Source of the DNA: Clostridium sp. C8-1-8
GTDB lineage: Bacteria > Bacillota > Clostridia > Clostridiales > Clostridiaceae
Direction of reading: 5' to 3'
NCBI RefSeq assembly: GCF_009928445.1
Contig: NZ_JAABNO010000027.1
Span: 1 to 64,000, forward strand
Length of the DNA stretch: 64,000 nucleotides
The notes beneath the pieces are model-generated. The model did no database searches. It saw only the letters and a list, made by a program, of their open reading frames with translations, and was not told where the DNA came from. Of this stretch, positions 15,925 through 25,360 are shown piece after piece (position 1 is the stretch's first letter; every line of letters starts with the position of its first letter). The translations under genes were made by a program, and so were the position numbers.

Positions 15925-17577
15925 ATGGTATTGAGACTTGAGCTAGATGAAAAGATTATAGAAGTGGAAAAAGGAACAAAGTTTTATGATTTAGTTAAGA
16001 TATATCGTCCTAATAATATAGTACCAATAACTTTGTGTAAACTTAACAATAAATATTATGAATTAAGATGTCCTATAGAAGAGAATGGAAGATTAGAGTT
16101 TATAGCAGCTGATGATCGCATAGGCAATAGGGCATATGTTAGGGCTCTTCAATTCGTATTTATAAAGGCTAGTCTAGATTTGTTTCCAGAAGCCAAAATA
16201 ACAATTGAACATTCTTTAAGCAAGGGGATTTATGGAGAAGTTCATATGGAAAAGGCTTTAGATGCTGAAGATATAATCTTAATAAAAAAGAAGATGAAAG
16301 AACTTATTGATAGGGATATACCTATCAATACTATCAAGATGCCAAAGGATGAAGCTATAAGAATATTCTCTTCCTATGGAATGATGGATAAAGTAAAACT
16401 ACTTGAAAATATATGTAATAGCCAAGTAAGGCTGTATGAGTTAGATGGAAGATATGATTATTTCTATGGAAAGTTAGGCTACTCTACTGGCATACTAAAA
16501 TACTTTGATGTTCTATATCATGAACCTGGTTTTTTACTTAGATTTCCTGAGGAAGGAAAGGGCGTAGAAATCCCTGTTTTTGAACCTCAAGAGAAGCTGG
16601 AAAAGATCTTTCAAGAGACTGAGCAGTGGCTAAATATATTAGATATTGCTGATGTAGGATCATTAAATAACAAGGTTATAAGAAAAGAATTTGATGAAAT
16701 CATAAGGGTTTCAGAGGCTTTGCATGAAAAGAAGATTGCATATATAGCAGATATGATTAGGGATAGGAATGAAGTAAAGATAGTTCTTATAGCTGGACCA
16801 TCTTCTTCAGGAAAGACAACTTTTGCTAAAAGATTAGGAATACAGCTTAGAGTCAATGGCCTAATTCCAATTCCTATTTCACTTGATGATTATTTTATAG
16901 ATAGGGATAAAACTCCTTTAGATGAAGAGGGAAAACCGGATTTTGAATCTATTTATGCTCTGGATTTAGAGCTTTTCAACAAACAGTTAAACCTTCTTTT
17001 AGGTGGAGAGACAGTTAAAGTGCCTACCTATAATTTCAAGACTGGTAAGAGAGAGCTAGAAGGAGAAGCTATGAAGCTCCCACAAAACGGTGTGTTGATA
17101 GTGGAGGGGATACATGGACTTAATGATATACTAACTTCAACCATACCGGATCATAACAAGTTTAAAATTTATATAAGTGCCTTGACACAACTCAACGTCG
17201 ACAATCATAATAGAATTGCAACCTCTGATGTAAGAAAGATAAGAAGAATTGTAAGAGATTATTTATCTAGAGGTTATGGAGGAGAAGAAACTTTAAAGAT
17301 GTGGACTTCTATAAAGCGAGGAGAAGAAAAGAATATATTTGTATATCAGGAGCAGGCTGATGTAATGTTTAATTCAACATTGGTATACGAACTTTCTGTG
17401 CTAAAGAAGTGTGCTATAGAAGAGCTTTCAAAGATACATCAAGATAGTGAAGTATATAATGAGGCGGAAAGACTAATAGACTTTCTAAAGTTATTTCAAG
17501 GTATAGACAACGATATGGTTCCTGAAAACTCCATTCTAAGAGAATTTATAGGAGGTAGTTGTTTCTATAAGTATTAA
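15925..17577 (+). CDS. Nucleoside (uridine) kinase with TGS and ThrRS-like N-terminus
   Basis: The 550 residues start with a ubiquitin-like TGS domain (about 1-60) and a segment resembling the second additional domain of threonyl-tRNA synthetase (about 65-200; GIYGEVH, LLRFP). A P-loop kinase domain follows, with Walker A AGPSSSGKTTFAKRL near residue 290, then ISLDDYFIDRDKTP and VEGIHGLN. This three-part architecture is standard in clostridia and annotated as nucleoside kinase; the kinase domain should phosphorylate uridine or cytidine. AGGAGTGA precedes ATG 15925. It is monocistronic. Confidence 0.88.
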   Translation: MVLRLELDEKIIEVEKGTKFYDLVKIYRPNNIVPITLCKLNNKYYELRCPIEENGRLEFIAADDRIGNRAYVRALQFVFIKASLDLFPEAKITIEHSLSKGIYGEVHMEKALDAEDIILIKKKMKELIDRDIPINTIKMPKDEAIRIFSSYGMMDKVKLLENICNSQVRLYELDGRYDYFYGKLGYSTGILKYFDVLYHEPGFLLRFPEEGKGVEIPVFEPQEKLEKIFQETEQWLNILDIADVGSLNNKVIRKEFDEIIRVSEALHEKKIAYIADMIRDRNEVKIVLIAGPSSSGKTTFAKRLGIQLRVNGLIPIPISLDDYFIDRDKTPLDEEGKPDFESIYALDLELFNKQLNLLLGGETVKVPTYNFKTGKRELEGEAMKLPQNGVLIVEGIHGLNDILTSTIPDHNKFKIYISALTQLNVDNHNRIATSDVRKIRRIVRDYLSRGYGGEETLKMWTSIKRGEEKNIFVYQEQADVMFNSTLVYELSVLKKCAIEELSKIHQDSEVYNEAERLIDFLKLFQGIDNDMVPENSILREFIGGSCFYKY

Positions 17578-17803
17578 GATGATAATAATGGGCTAAACCC
17601 GCATTATTACTATAAATTCTTAAGAATTTAAGAATTTTTAAATTTAAAAATATATAAAATTATACTTTTATAAAGTTTAATTTATTTTAATAGTCCTATC
17701 ATAGAGCATTTCCTTGATAATTGCTTAATGTTATAAAATAGAACTGGTTCATATGCAAATGAATAGATTAATAATATGATAACTGTAAGATGGAGCGTGG
17801 CAA

Positions 17804-18478
17804 ATGAAAAAATATGGAGCTTTTGATATAATTGGACCTATTATGATTGGTCCGTCTAGTTCTCATACTGCTGGAGCAGCAAGGTTGGGAAAGGTGGCTG
17901 CAGCCATTGCTGGAGACAGCATTAAGGAAGTTACTTTTTTGCTTCATGGTTCTTTTAGTAAAACCTACAAAGGGCATGGTACTGATAGAGCTTTAGTTGC
18001 AGGCATACTAGGTATGGAACCAAGTGACGTAAGACTTAGGGAATCCATAGATATAGCAAGAGAAAAAGGAATAAAGATAGATTTCAAGGAAAAATATCTA
18101 GGCGATGTTCACCCAAATACAGTTAAGTTTGTAATAAAAGACAATCAGGATAATATATCCGAAATAACTGGATCCTCTATAGGTGGAGGAAGTATAGTTA
18201 TAACAGAGGTGAACGGCCAAGAGGTTAACTTTACAGGTGAGTATCCTACTGTAATAATATCTCACAGGGATGTACCAGGAGCGGTGTCAAAGGTTTCAGC
18301 AATACTTTATAACAACAACGTTAATATAGCTTTTATGAGTGTGTTTAGAACTAAAAAAGGAAAAACTGCTACTATGATTTTTGAAGTAGACAGCCTTTTA
18401 AATGAAGTTGTCATTAATGAGATTAAAAAAGTAGAAGCTGTAGATAGAGTTATAAAGATAAACCCAGTTAGGGCTTAA
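17804..18478 (+). CDS. sdaAB: L-serine dehydratase, Fe-S-dependent, beta subunit
   Basis: The 224 residues start with YGAFDIIGPIMIGPSSSHTAGAARLG, the substrate-binding signature of the beta subunit, here quoted only to show the SSSHTAG motif at about residues 18-24. An ACT-like domain forms the C-terminal 70 residues (SHRDVPGAVSKVSAILYNNN). Together with the alpha subunit it deaminates serine to pyruvate and ammonia through a 4Fe-4S cluster. The alpha gene follows after 198 bp, a gap occupied by a family A repeat. A GGAGCGTGG ribosome site precedes the start. Confidence 0.93.
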   Translation: MKKYGAFDIIGPIMIGPSSSHTAGAARLGKVAAAIAGDSIKEVTFLLHGSFSKTYKGHGTDRALVAGILGMEPSDVRLRESIDIAREKGIKIDFKEKYLGDVHPNTVKFVIKDNQDNISEITGSSIGGGSIVITEVNGQEVNFTGEYPTVIISHRDVPGAVSKVSAILYNNNVNIAFMSVFRTKKGKTATMIFEVDSLLNEVVINEIKKVEAVDRVIKINPVRA

Positions 18479-18503
18479 AATTAAGTCTATGTAAAATTAC
18501 CGT

Positions 18504-18597
18504 GTTGAAATTAAGTGGTTAGTCATCCGATGCTTAGATGAGCTTGTGCTAATTGCTCGCTCATATAGCATCTCCTTCATGACCACTTAATTTCAAC
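18504..18597 (+). repeat. Family A palindromic repeat, best-preserved copy
   Basis: Perfect 16-bp terminal inverted repeats GTTGAAATTAAGTGGT (18504-18519) and ACCACTTAATTTCAAC (18582-18597) enclose an imperfect inner stem (GATGCT...AGCATC and ATGAGC...GCTCAT). Similarity to other copies continues to about 18486 on the left and 18614 on the right (ATATTATTAAACATAGC). It separates sdaAB from sdaAA. Confidence 0.85.
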
Positions 18598-18676
18598 AAT
18601 ATTATTAAACATAGCCAAAATTAAAGATAAGATTAATTAAAATATCTATAGATATTGAAAAGGAGAATAACTTAAG

Positions 18677-19552
18677 ATGGTTAGGAATGGAGAAGAGCTT
18701 CTCAGTATATGTAAGGAAAACCAATGGTCCCTTAGCGAATTTGCAATTCAGGCTGAAATGGAGCAAAGTGAAGCAGCTAGAGATGTTGTAATGAATGAAA
18801 TGAGAAAAGCTCTAAAGGTTATGATAGAAGCAACTACTGAAGGCCGTGAAAAAGAGGTTTACTCTGTTAGCGGTCTTATTGGTGGAGATGGATATAAGCT
18901 TCAAAAATATTTGATGCAAGGTAAAAGCCTAACTGGAGATGTTATGGTATCTGCTATGGCAAAAGCCATATCCTGTGCGGAGGTTAATGCATCAATGGGA
19001 AGGATTGTAGCTTGTCCTACCGCTGGTTCTTGCGGTATACTGCCTGCTGTTTTACTTACAGCTGGGGAAAAATTAAATTTAAGTGAAGATAAATTGATAG
19101 AAGGCTTGTTTGCAGCTTCAGCTGTTGGAAGTATAATAGCTCAGAATGCAACTGTTGCAGGGGCAGAGGGTGGTTGTCAGGCTGAATGTGGATCTGCAGC
19201 TGCAATGAGTGCGGCTGCAATAGTAGAGCTTATGGGCGGCACGCCTGAAATGAGCTTAAATGCTGCTGCAATAGTTATAAAAAACATACTGGGATTAGTA
19301 TGTGATCCTATAGCTGGGCTAGTAGAAGTTCCTTGTGCAAAGAGAAACTTTGCTGGTGCAGTGAGTGCTTTAACCACTGCTGATCTAGTTATGGCTGGTG
19401 TAAGCTCAAAGATACCTTTTGATGATACTGTCGATGCTATGTATAGAGTTGGAAAAAGCCTACCTAGTGAATTGAGAGAAACAGCCCAAGGTGGCCTTGC
19501 TATAACAAAAACAGGGTTAAAACTTAAAAAGCAAATTTTTGGAGATCAATAA
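18677..19552 (+). CDS. sdaAA: L-serine dehydratase, Fe-S-dependent, alpha subunit
   Basis: The 291 residues carry the cluster-binding cysteines in ACPTAGSCGILPA (about 115-127), AECGSAAAMSAAA and VCDPIAGLVEVPCAKRN, the classic SdaAA pattern. It is the catalytic half of the two-subunit enzyme converting serine to pyruvate. AAGGAG precedes ATG 18677 by 11 bases. The neighbouring beta subunit confirms the pair. Whether both are on one transcript is uncertain because the repeat in between can fold into a long hairpin. Confidence 0.93.
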   Translation: MVRNGEELLSICKENQWSLSEFAIQAEMEQSEAARDVVMNEMRKALKVMIEATTEGREKEVYSVSGLIGGDGYKLQKYLMQGKSLTGDVMVSAMAKAISCAEVNASMGRIVACPTAGSCGILPAVLLTAGEKLNLSEDKLIEGLFAASAVGSIIAQNATVAGAEGGCQAECGSAAAMSAAAIVELMGGTPEMSLNAAAIVIKNILGLVCDPIAGLVEVPCAKRNFAGAVSALTTADLVMAGVSSKIPFDDTVDAMYRVGKSLPSELRETAQGGLAITKTGLKLKKQIFGDQ

Positions 19553-19638
19553 GCCATTAGGCTCATATAGATGAAGATAGTGACAGAAGAAGAATTATAT
19601 GATATAATAATATATATTAAGTAAAAGTAAATAGTAAT

Positions 19639-19733
19639 CTGTGCTAGGGGGGCTGGTTATGCCAGCTGAGATAGAGAACGTTATTCTCTGACTCTTAACA
19701 CCTGAACTGGTTAGAACCAGCGTAGGGAAGCAA
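19639..19733 (+). ncRNA. TPP (THI-box) riboswitch
   Basis: The conserved elements are in order: GGGGGGCTGG (P1/P2), CTGAGATAGAGAAC, then the second lobe with CTCTTAACACCTGAACTGG, then GGTTAGAACCAGCGTAGGGAAG in two parts. This is the thiamine pyrophosphate aptamer. It precedes a thiamine salvage operon and a terminator, so high TPP should switch expression off. Confidence 0.95.
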
Positions 19734-19750
19734 CAATAATTTTGTTAATT

Positions 19751-19778
19751 AGTGCAGCTTCTATGCTGCACTTTTTTG
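19751..19778 (+). terminator. Riboswitch-linked terminator
   Basis: AGTGCAGC (19751-19758) pairs with GCTGCACT (19764-19771), followed by a T run. It is 18 bases past the TPP aptamer and is the likely expression platform. Confidence 0.85.
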
Positions 19779-19874
19779 TGCGGCTAGATAAGTTTTTGAT
19801 TTATATTTCTGCAGGTTAAGATAAAGCAGTTTATAAATTTAATAGTTTATCATAGAAGTTAATTAGTAGGTTAT

Positions 19875-19913
19875 AAGCCCCCTTCACAGATGAAAAAGAA
19901 GGAGGGCTTTTTT
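19875..19913 (+). promoter_or_regulatory. Second hairpin covering the thiW ribosome site
   Basis: AAGCCCCCTTC (19875-19885) pairs with GAAGGAGGGCTT (about 19898-19909) apart from one unpaired base, and T residues follow. The right arm contains the thiW Shine-Dalgarno AAGGAGG. It may act as a second terminator or a translation lock. Confidence 0.6.
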
Positions 19914-19915
19914 AT

Positions 19916-20443
19916 ATGAAACAAAATAATACAGCAATACAAGGTAGTAATAATATGGTTTATAAGCTGACCCTAAGTGGATTGTTTATAGCTTTTGGTA
20001 CTGTAACAGGATCAGTATTTTATATACCGTTTTTAGGTGGAAAGATGTTTCCGGTTCAGCATTTCTTAAATGTAGTTGCGGCAATAGTTTTAGGGCCATT
20101 TTATGGTGTAGCTAATGCATTTTGTATATCACTGCTTAGAAATATATTGGGCACTGGGTCCATACTTGCATTTCCAGGAAGTATGGTAGGAGCACTTTTA
20201 GCAGGAGTTGTGTATAAGAGGTTCAAAAATATATATTTGACTGCAGTAGGGGAGTTTATAGGTACAGGTATATTAGGAGCTTTTATAGCTTATCCAATGG
20301 CTACTCTTATATTAGGGAAAAAAGTAGCAGCTTTTGCATACGTATTTCCATTTTCTTTGAGTTGTGCAGGAGGGGCTATAATTGCAGTAGTATTTTTATC
20401 AGTACCAGTTATAAGAAAAACTTTAAAAAGGGAGGCACAATAA
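19916..20443 (+). CDS. thiW: ThiW, thiazole-specific ECF transporter S component
   Basis: This 175-residue protein has five to six membrane helices. The FLGGKMFPVQHFLNVVAAIVLGP region, of which GGKMFPVQHF is diagnostic, and ANAFCISLLRN identify ThiW. S components bind the vitamin precursor (hydroxyethylthiazole here) and dock onto a shared ECF energising module encoded elsewhere. The gene is first in the TPP-controlled operon and its ribosome site lies inside a hairpin. The downstream thiD gene starts immediately after the stop. Confidence 0.9.
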   Translation: MKQNNTAIQGSNNMVYKLTLSGLFIAFGTVTGSVFYIPFLGGKMFPVQHFLNVVAAIVLGPFYGVANAFCISLLRNILGTGSILAFPGSMVGALLAGVVYKRFKNIYLTAVGEFIGTGILGAFIAYPMATLILGKKVAAFAYVFPFSLSCAGGAIIAVVFLSVPVIRKTLKREAQ

Positions 20444-21256
20444 ATGATTAAAAAAGCACTTACAATAGCAGGTTCAGATACTTGCGGGGGGGCTGGAATC
20501 CAAGCTGATTTAAAATCCTTTTCTGCAAATGGTGTATATGGTATGAGTGTTATAACTGCAATAACTGTTCAAAACACTCAAGGAGTTTTTGGAATACAGG
20601 ATGTCAATCCGGAAATTATATCAAAGCAGATTGAAGCTATATTTGATGATATAGAAGTTGACGCAGTAAAAATTGGAATGGTATCTAAGATAGAGTCCAT
20701 TAAAGCCATAGCTGAGACTTTAAAGAAGATAGACAAACTTCCTCCAGTAGTGTTAGATCCAGTAATGGTTTCGAAGAGTGGTTTTAAGCTGCTCTCAGAG
20801 GATGCAAAGGAAACTCTTATTAAGGAGCTATTTCCTTTAGCAACTATCATAACTCCTAACATCCCAGAAGCAGAAGAAATATTAGGCTATAAGATAAATG
20901 ACTTTGAAGATATGTATAAAGCGGCAAAAGACCTAAAAGAGTTAGGACCTAAGTATGTCTTAGTAAAAGGTGGACACCTAAAAGGAGATGCCATAGATTC
21001 ACTTTTTGATGGTGAGAGACTTATAAGCTTTAAAGAAGAGAGAATAAATACAAAGAATACTCATGGAACTGGATGTACGTTATCCTCAGCAATAGCAGCT
21101 AATATTGCCAAGGAAATGAGTATAGTTGATGCAGTAAATGAGGCTAAAAAATATATAACTATAGCCATAGAGCACAGTATAGAGTTAGGAAAAGGTGTAG
21201 GACCAACTAATCATTTTTATGAGTTATATAGAAAGGCAGGTTTGAATAATGAGTAA
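20444..21256 (+). CDS. thiD: Hydroxymethylpyrimidine/phosphomethylpyrimidine kinase
   Basis: This 270-residue ribokinase-fold kinase has AGSDTCGGAGIQADLKSF at the start, VLDPVMVSKSG, the anion-hole motif NTHGTGCTLSSAIAA and KYVLVKGGH. It phosphorylates HMP and HMP-P to HMP-PP for thiamine synthesis. GGGAGG lies just upstream of the ATG, which directly follows the thiW stop. It overlaps the next gene (cytX) by 8 bases. Confidence 0.95.
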   Translation: MIKKALTIAGSDTCGGAGIQADLKSFSANGVYGMSVITAITVQNTQGVFGIQDVNPEIISKQIEAIFDDIEVDAVKIGMVSKIESIKAIAETLKKIDKLPPVVLDPVMVSKSGFKLLSEDAKETLIKELFPLATIITPNIPEAEEILGYKINDFEDMYKAAKDLKELGPKYVLVKGGHLKGDAIDSLFDGERLISFKEERINTKNTHGTGCTLSSAIAANIAKEMSIVDAVNEAKKYITIAIEHSIELGKGVGPTNHFYELYRKAGLNNE

Positions 21257-22472
21257 AAAAATAGGCTTTTTTAATATGACTGCATTATGGTTTGGTGCGG
21301 CAGTATCTTTGTCAGAAATGATGACTGGTGGACTTTTAAGTTCAGCTGGTTTAAAAAAGGGTATAGCAGGAATATTAATAGGACATCTGATAGGTGCAGT
21401 AATTCTTGCTATAGGAGCTTATATAGGTGCAAAATCTAAACTAGCAGCAATGGAATCTACCACTAATTCTTTTGGAGTTTACGGTACTAAGCTTTTGTCA
21501 CTATTAAACGTTGTTCAGCTTATAGGGTGGACTACTGTTATGATAGTAATGGGAGCAAGGGCCTTTGAAGAGGCTAGTAAAGGTGTTATATCAATAAGTA
21601 GTAGCACAATATGGATATTACTAATAGGTCTATTTGTATTCATATGGATAGCTTTAGGTATGGATGGTCTAAATTATGTAAACACTGCGGCTGTGTTATT
21701 ACTTTTTGTAATGACTATAATCATGACAATAAATATATTCACGTCAAATACTACTTTAGCAGCTGGTCAAAATCCAATAAGTATTGGATCAATAATAGAG
21801 TTTAATGTAGTAATGCCGCTTTCTTGGCTTCCGCTGGCAGGTGACTACACTAGGTTTGGAAAGAGTATTAAAGGATCAACTATAGGTACTTTCTTGGGAT
21901 ACTTTGTAGGAAGCTCTTGGATGTTTATTGCTGGTCTTGCAGCTAGTTTAGTAACTGGGGATAGTGATCCAACTAAGTTATTCACAGTTATGAATTTAGG
22001 AATTGTTGCTCTAGGAATAATATTATTATCCACAGTTACAACAACCTTTATGGATGCTTACTCAGCTGGAGTTTCCTTCGTTAATATAACCAGCAAAATC
22101 AAAGAAAAACATGCAGCTCTTATAATAACAGTACTAGCTACAGTATTAGCTTTTGTTTTTCCTATGGAACAATATGAAGATTTTTTATATTTTATAGGTT
22201 CTGTATTTGCTCCACTGTTCGCTATTATTTTTGTTGATTATTTTATATTTAAGAAGAATTTTGTGGATAAAAATAAAAAATTTAAGGTAGATATATTAGC
22301 GCTAATAGTATGGGCATTAGGAGTAGCTTTATACTATGGGATAAAGAACAAGGATATAATCATTGGGATTACTACACCTGTTATGATAGTAACATCTCTT
22401 ATATATGGTGTTGCTAGAAAAGTCGTTAGTGAAGCAAAGACAAACTATGGGAAGTATGAAGAAAGTATTTAA
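21249..22472 (+). CDS. cytX: CytX, putative hydroxymethylpyrimidine permease
   Basis: The 407 residues form about 11-12 membrane helices of the nucleobase:cation symporter-1 family. WFGAAVSLSEMMTGG, PLSWLPLAGDYTRFGK and the polar stretch DAYSAGVSFVNI are typical. In thiamine operons this protein is called CytX and assigned to HMP uptake. The 8-base overlap with thiD fits a transport-then-phosphorylate route for HMP. No soluble binding protein is present or expected. Confidence 0.88.
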   Translation: MSKKIGFFNMTALWFGAAVSLSEMMTGGLLSSAGLKKGIAGILIGHLIGAVILAIGAYIGAKSKLAAMESTTNSFGVYGTKLLSLLNVVQLIGWTTVMIVMGARAFEEASKGVISISSSTIWILLIGLFVFIWIALGMDGLNYVNTAAVLLLFVMTIIMTINIFTSNTTLAAGQNPISIGSIIEFNVVMPLSWLPLAGDYTRFGKSIKGSTIGTFLGYFVGSSWMFIAGLAASLVTGDSDPTKLFTVMNLGIVALGIILLSTVTTTFMDAYSAGVSFVNITSKIKEKHAALIITVLATVLAFVFPMEQYEDFLYFIGSVFAPLFAIIFVDYFIFKKNFVDKNKKFKVDILALIVWALGVALYYGIKNKDIIIGITTPVMIVTSLIYGVARKVVSEAKTNYGKYEESI

Positions 22473-22500
22473 TACAAATATGAATTAGGGGGAGGTTTAT

Positions 22501-23118
22501 ATGGAGGTATATGCTAAAAAGTTATATCTAATAACAGATTATTTGATGCCATTTGATGCTATGATGGTAAAAATTGAACAGGCATTAAAAGCAGGTGTTG
22601 ATATTGTGCAATACAGAGCTAAGGATAAGGCTACTAGGGAACTTATAGAAGAGGCAAAAAGTCTGAAGGCTTTATGTGAAGAATACGCTTGTACTTTTAT
22701 AGTTAATGACAGAATAGATGTTGCACTGGCAGTAGAAGCTCACGGAGTTCATTTAGGTCAGGAAGATATGATGGTAAAGACGGCAAGAAGTATATGTGGG
22801 GATAACTTTATAATAGGTGCAACAGCTAAGACCAAAGATCAGGCTATAGTAGCTCAAAGAGAAGGAGCTAACTATTTGGGAGTAGGGGCCTTGTTTCCTT
22901 CAAAGACTAAGAGAAGTGCTGTTGGAATAAGCTTAAAGCAACTTAAAGAAATAAGGGACAGTGTTGAGATACCTATATATGGAATTGGAGGCCTAACTCT
23001 AGACAATCTTAGCAAAGAGATTATAGAAGTTGTAGACGGAATATGTACCGTATCTACAATTTTAGATGCAGAAGATGTAGATGCTACAGTTAAGAACTTC
23101 AAAGTCAGTATAGGATAA
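22501..23118 (+). CDS. thiE: Thiamine-phosphate synthase
   Basis: This 205-residue TIM-barrel enzyme has VDIVQYRAKDK, FIVNDRIDVALAVEAHGVHLGQED, IIGATAKT and YLGVGALFPSKTK, all ThiE signatures, with IPIYGIGGL near the end. It joins HMP-PP and thiazole phosphate to thiamine phosphate. A GGGGGAGG site precedes the ATG. It ends the operon; no thiM or thiamine-phosphate kinase gene is visible in this window. Confidence 0.93.
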   Translation: MEVYAKKLYLITDYLMPFDAMMVKIEQALKAGVDIVQYRAKDKATRELIEEAKSLKALCEEYACTFIVNDRIDVALAVEAHGVHLGQEDMMVKTARSICGDNFIIGATAKTKDQAIVAQREGANYLGVGALFPSKTKRSAVGISLKQLKEIRDSVEIPIYGIGGLTLDNLSKEIIEVVDGICTVSTILDAEDVDATVKNFKVSIG

Positions 23119-23170
23119 ATGATTTCTGTCAATAATTTTAAAGAATGGTAATGTTATTATATAGTATTGA

Positions 23171-23210
23171 AATGAATCAGTTTACCAAAAGTAAGCTGGT
23201 TCATTTTTTA
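23171..23210 (+). terminator. Terminator of the thiamine operon
   Basis: AATGAATCAG (23171-23180) and the right arm GCTGGTTCATT (23195-23205) pair, followed by T residues. Its right arm resembles those of the hairpins at 3018 and 5228. The rest of the gap to 23445 shows nothing further that I can support. Confidence 0.75.
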
Positions 23211-23445
23211 CTGTTTAGGAAATTGTGAAATTTTTCAATGGCTCAGTCCAGAGAAATAGCTATAGAAATAACCGTGATTAAAAGCTATAATTAAGATATA
23301 ATTTGTTGATTAAGACTAGTTTAATTGGATGAGAATCTTATTGTAGAATAAGATAATTTATATATACAAGTATAGCTTCAATATATAGTTAGAAGTCTTT
23401 GCTTGAAAGGGTATGATTAAAAAGTCAAATTAGTGGGAGTCAAAG

Positions 23446-25227
23446 ATGGATAATACATTGAGGGTACTAAAAAAAGTATTTGGATTTTCTAGCTTTAGAA
23501 AAGGCCAAAGAGAGATAATTGAAACTATATTAAGTGGAAAAGATGTATTTGCAGTGATGCCTACTGGCGGAGGAAAATCTATATGTTATCAGATACCAGC
23601 CATTCTTATGGGGGGCGTGACTTTAGTAATATCGCCATTAATTTCTCTTATGAAAGATCAGGTTGATAGCATAAAAGATGTTGGAATAAATGCTGCTTTC
23701 ATTAATAGCACTATAGACAAGAATAAGATAATCGAAATTATAGAAGATTCGCTTATAGGAAAATATAAGTTAATATATATATCACCAGAGAGATTAGAGA
23801 TGGAGTACTTTGTTAAGCTAATTAGAAGCTTAAATATATCGCAGATAGCTGTAGATGAAGCTCATTGCGTATCTCAGTGGGGACATGATTTTAGAAAAAG
23901 CTATAGATTCATACTACCCTTCGTAAATTCATTAGCAAAGAGACCGGTGATAACTGCTTTTACCGCTACTGCTACGGAAGAAGTAAGAAATGATAGTGTT
24001 AAGTTATTGGGGCTCGTAAATCCATACTTACATATAAGTAGTTTTAATAGGGATAACTTAGCTATAAACGTTCATAAGGAAGTCGATAAGCTTGAATTTG
24101 TTAAGGACATAATAATAGCACACGAGGAGCAATCAGGAATAATATATTGTTCTAGGAGAAAAGATGTAGATGGACTATATGAATATCTTAAAGAAAGAGG
24201 ATACAATGTAGCTAAGTATCATAGTGGTCTTAAAGATGAAGAAAAAGAAGCTTTTCAAGATGATTTTCTTTTTGATAGAAGGGAGATAATGATAGCTACA
24301 AATGCCTTTGGCATGGGTATCGATAAGTCAAATGTAAGGTATGTAGTGCACTTAACCTTGCCTAAGAACTTAGAAAACTACTATCAGGAGATTGGTAGAG
24401 GTGGCAGAGATGGTGAAAAGTGTGACTGCCATCTATTATACTCTAGAGAGGATATTCCATCAATGGAGTATATGATTAATACCTCCTCTATACTTAATAG
24501 ACGGGAAATAGAGCTAAGAAAGCTTCAGGCAATGGTAGATTTCTGTGAGACTCAGAGTTGTTATAGACAGTTTATACTAAATTATTTTGGGGAAGGGACA
24601 GTGAAAGAGTATTGCAATAACTGTTCAAATTGCTTAAATAATGAGGAGTTAAGGGATATAACTATTGAGGCTCAGAAGATATTATCCTGCTTGTACAGAA
24701 CTAAGGAGAAGTACGGAATATCTGTAATAGTAGATATATTGAGAGGTTTTTCTGGACCTAAAATAATAGATAATAAATTGAATGAGCTTTCAACTTATGG
24801 AATTATGCAAGAGTATAGTAGCAAATTCATAAAGGATATAATTCAAACTCTTATAGAAGAAGGTTTTGTAGACAAAAAAGAAGGAACTTATTCTATGATA
24901 AGGCTCAATAGTAAGTCTATCAGTATACTTAAAGGAAAAGAGAAGGTTATGGCTAGACTTAAAGATTCTGTGGACGATACGGTTTTAGATCAAGAATTGT
25001 TTAAGAAGTTAAGAATACTTAGAAGAGACCTATCTCAAAGTGAAAAGGTGAAACCTTACATAATATTTTCTGATTCAACTTTAATACAGATTGCAAATCT
25101 GAGACCTAAGAGTAGGGAAGAATTAATGAATATACGAGGCGTTGGAGAGAAGAAGATTGAGAAGTATGGAGATAGGGTGCTTAGAGTAGTATATAACCAC
25201 ACTTTAATAAAAAGCAAGGTAAATTGA
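23446..25227 (+). CDS. recQ: ATP-dependent DNA helicase RecQ
   Basis: The 593 residues contain helicase motifs in order: FRKGQREII (motif 0), MPTGGGKSICYQIP (Walker A), VISPLISLMKDQ, DEAHCVSQWGHDFR, AFTATAT, YCSRRK, AFGMGIDKSNVR and the arginine finger QEIGRGGRDG. A zinc-binding region follows (C-CYRQFILNYFGE ... CNNCSNC), then a winged helix and a C-terminal HRDC domain with LRPKSREELMNIRGVGEKK. It unwinds DNA 3' to 5' in recombination and fork repair. The stop is followed within 10 bases by the end of a family A repeat. Confidence 0.95.
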   Translation: MDNTLRVLKKVFGFSSFRKGQREIIETILSGKDVFAVMPTGGGKSICYQIPAILMGGVTLVISPLISLMKDQVDSIKDVGINAAFINSTIDKNKIIEIIEDSLIGKYKLIYISPERLEMEYFVKLIRSLNISQIAVDEAHCVSQWGHDFRKSYRFILPFVNSLAKRPVITAFTATATEEVRNDSVKLLGLVNPYLHISSFNRDNLAINVHKEVDKLEFVKDIIIAHEEQSGIIYCSRRKDVDGLYEYLKERGYNVAKYHSGLKDEEKEAFQDDFLFDRREIMIATNAFGMGIDKSNVRYVVHLTLPKNLENYYQEIGRGGRDGEKCDCHLLYSREDIPSMEYMINTSSILNRREIELRKLQAMVDFCETQSCYRQFILNYFGEGTVKEYCNNCSNCLNNEELRDITIEAQKILSCLYRTKEKYGISVIVDILRGFSGPKIIDNKLNELSTYGIMQEYSSKFIKDIIQTLIEEGFVDKKEGTYSMIRLNSKSISILKGKEKVMARLKDSVDDTVLDQELFKKLRILRRDLSQSEKVKPYIIFSDSTLIQIANLRPKSREELMNIRGVGEKKIEKYGDRVLRVVYNHTLIKSKVN

Positions 25228-25228
25228 G

Positions 25229-25250
25229 GAAAACCACTTAATTTCAATAA
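25229..25250 (+). repeat. Relic of a family A repeat end
   Basis: Only the right terminus (AACCACTTAATTTCAATAATATT) remains, immediately after the recQ stop; the left part is missing. Confidence 0.55.
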
Positions 25251-25274
25251 TATTTCAAGCATAGGAAGAGAGAT

Positions 25275-25308
25275 AATCAAAGAATAAAAATATTCTTTGA
25301 TTTTTTTT
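25275..25308 (+). terminator. Terminator after recQ
   Basis: AATCAAAGAATA (25275-25286) pairs with TATTCTTTGATT (25291-25302), followed by a long T run. Confidence 0.85.
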
Positions 25309-25360
25309 GTTTTTGTATCATAATATAATTATGACAATGTTTACAAAAGGGGGAGTTATT

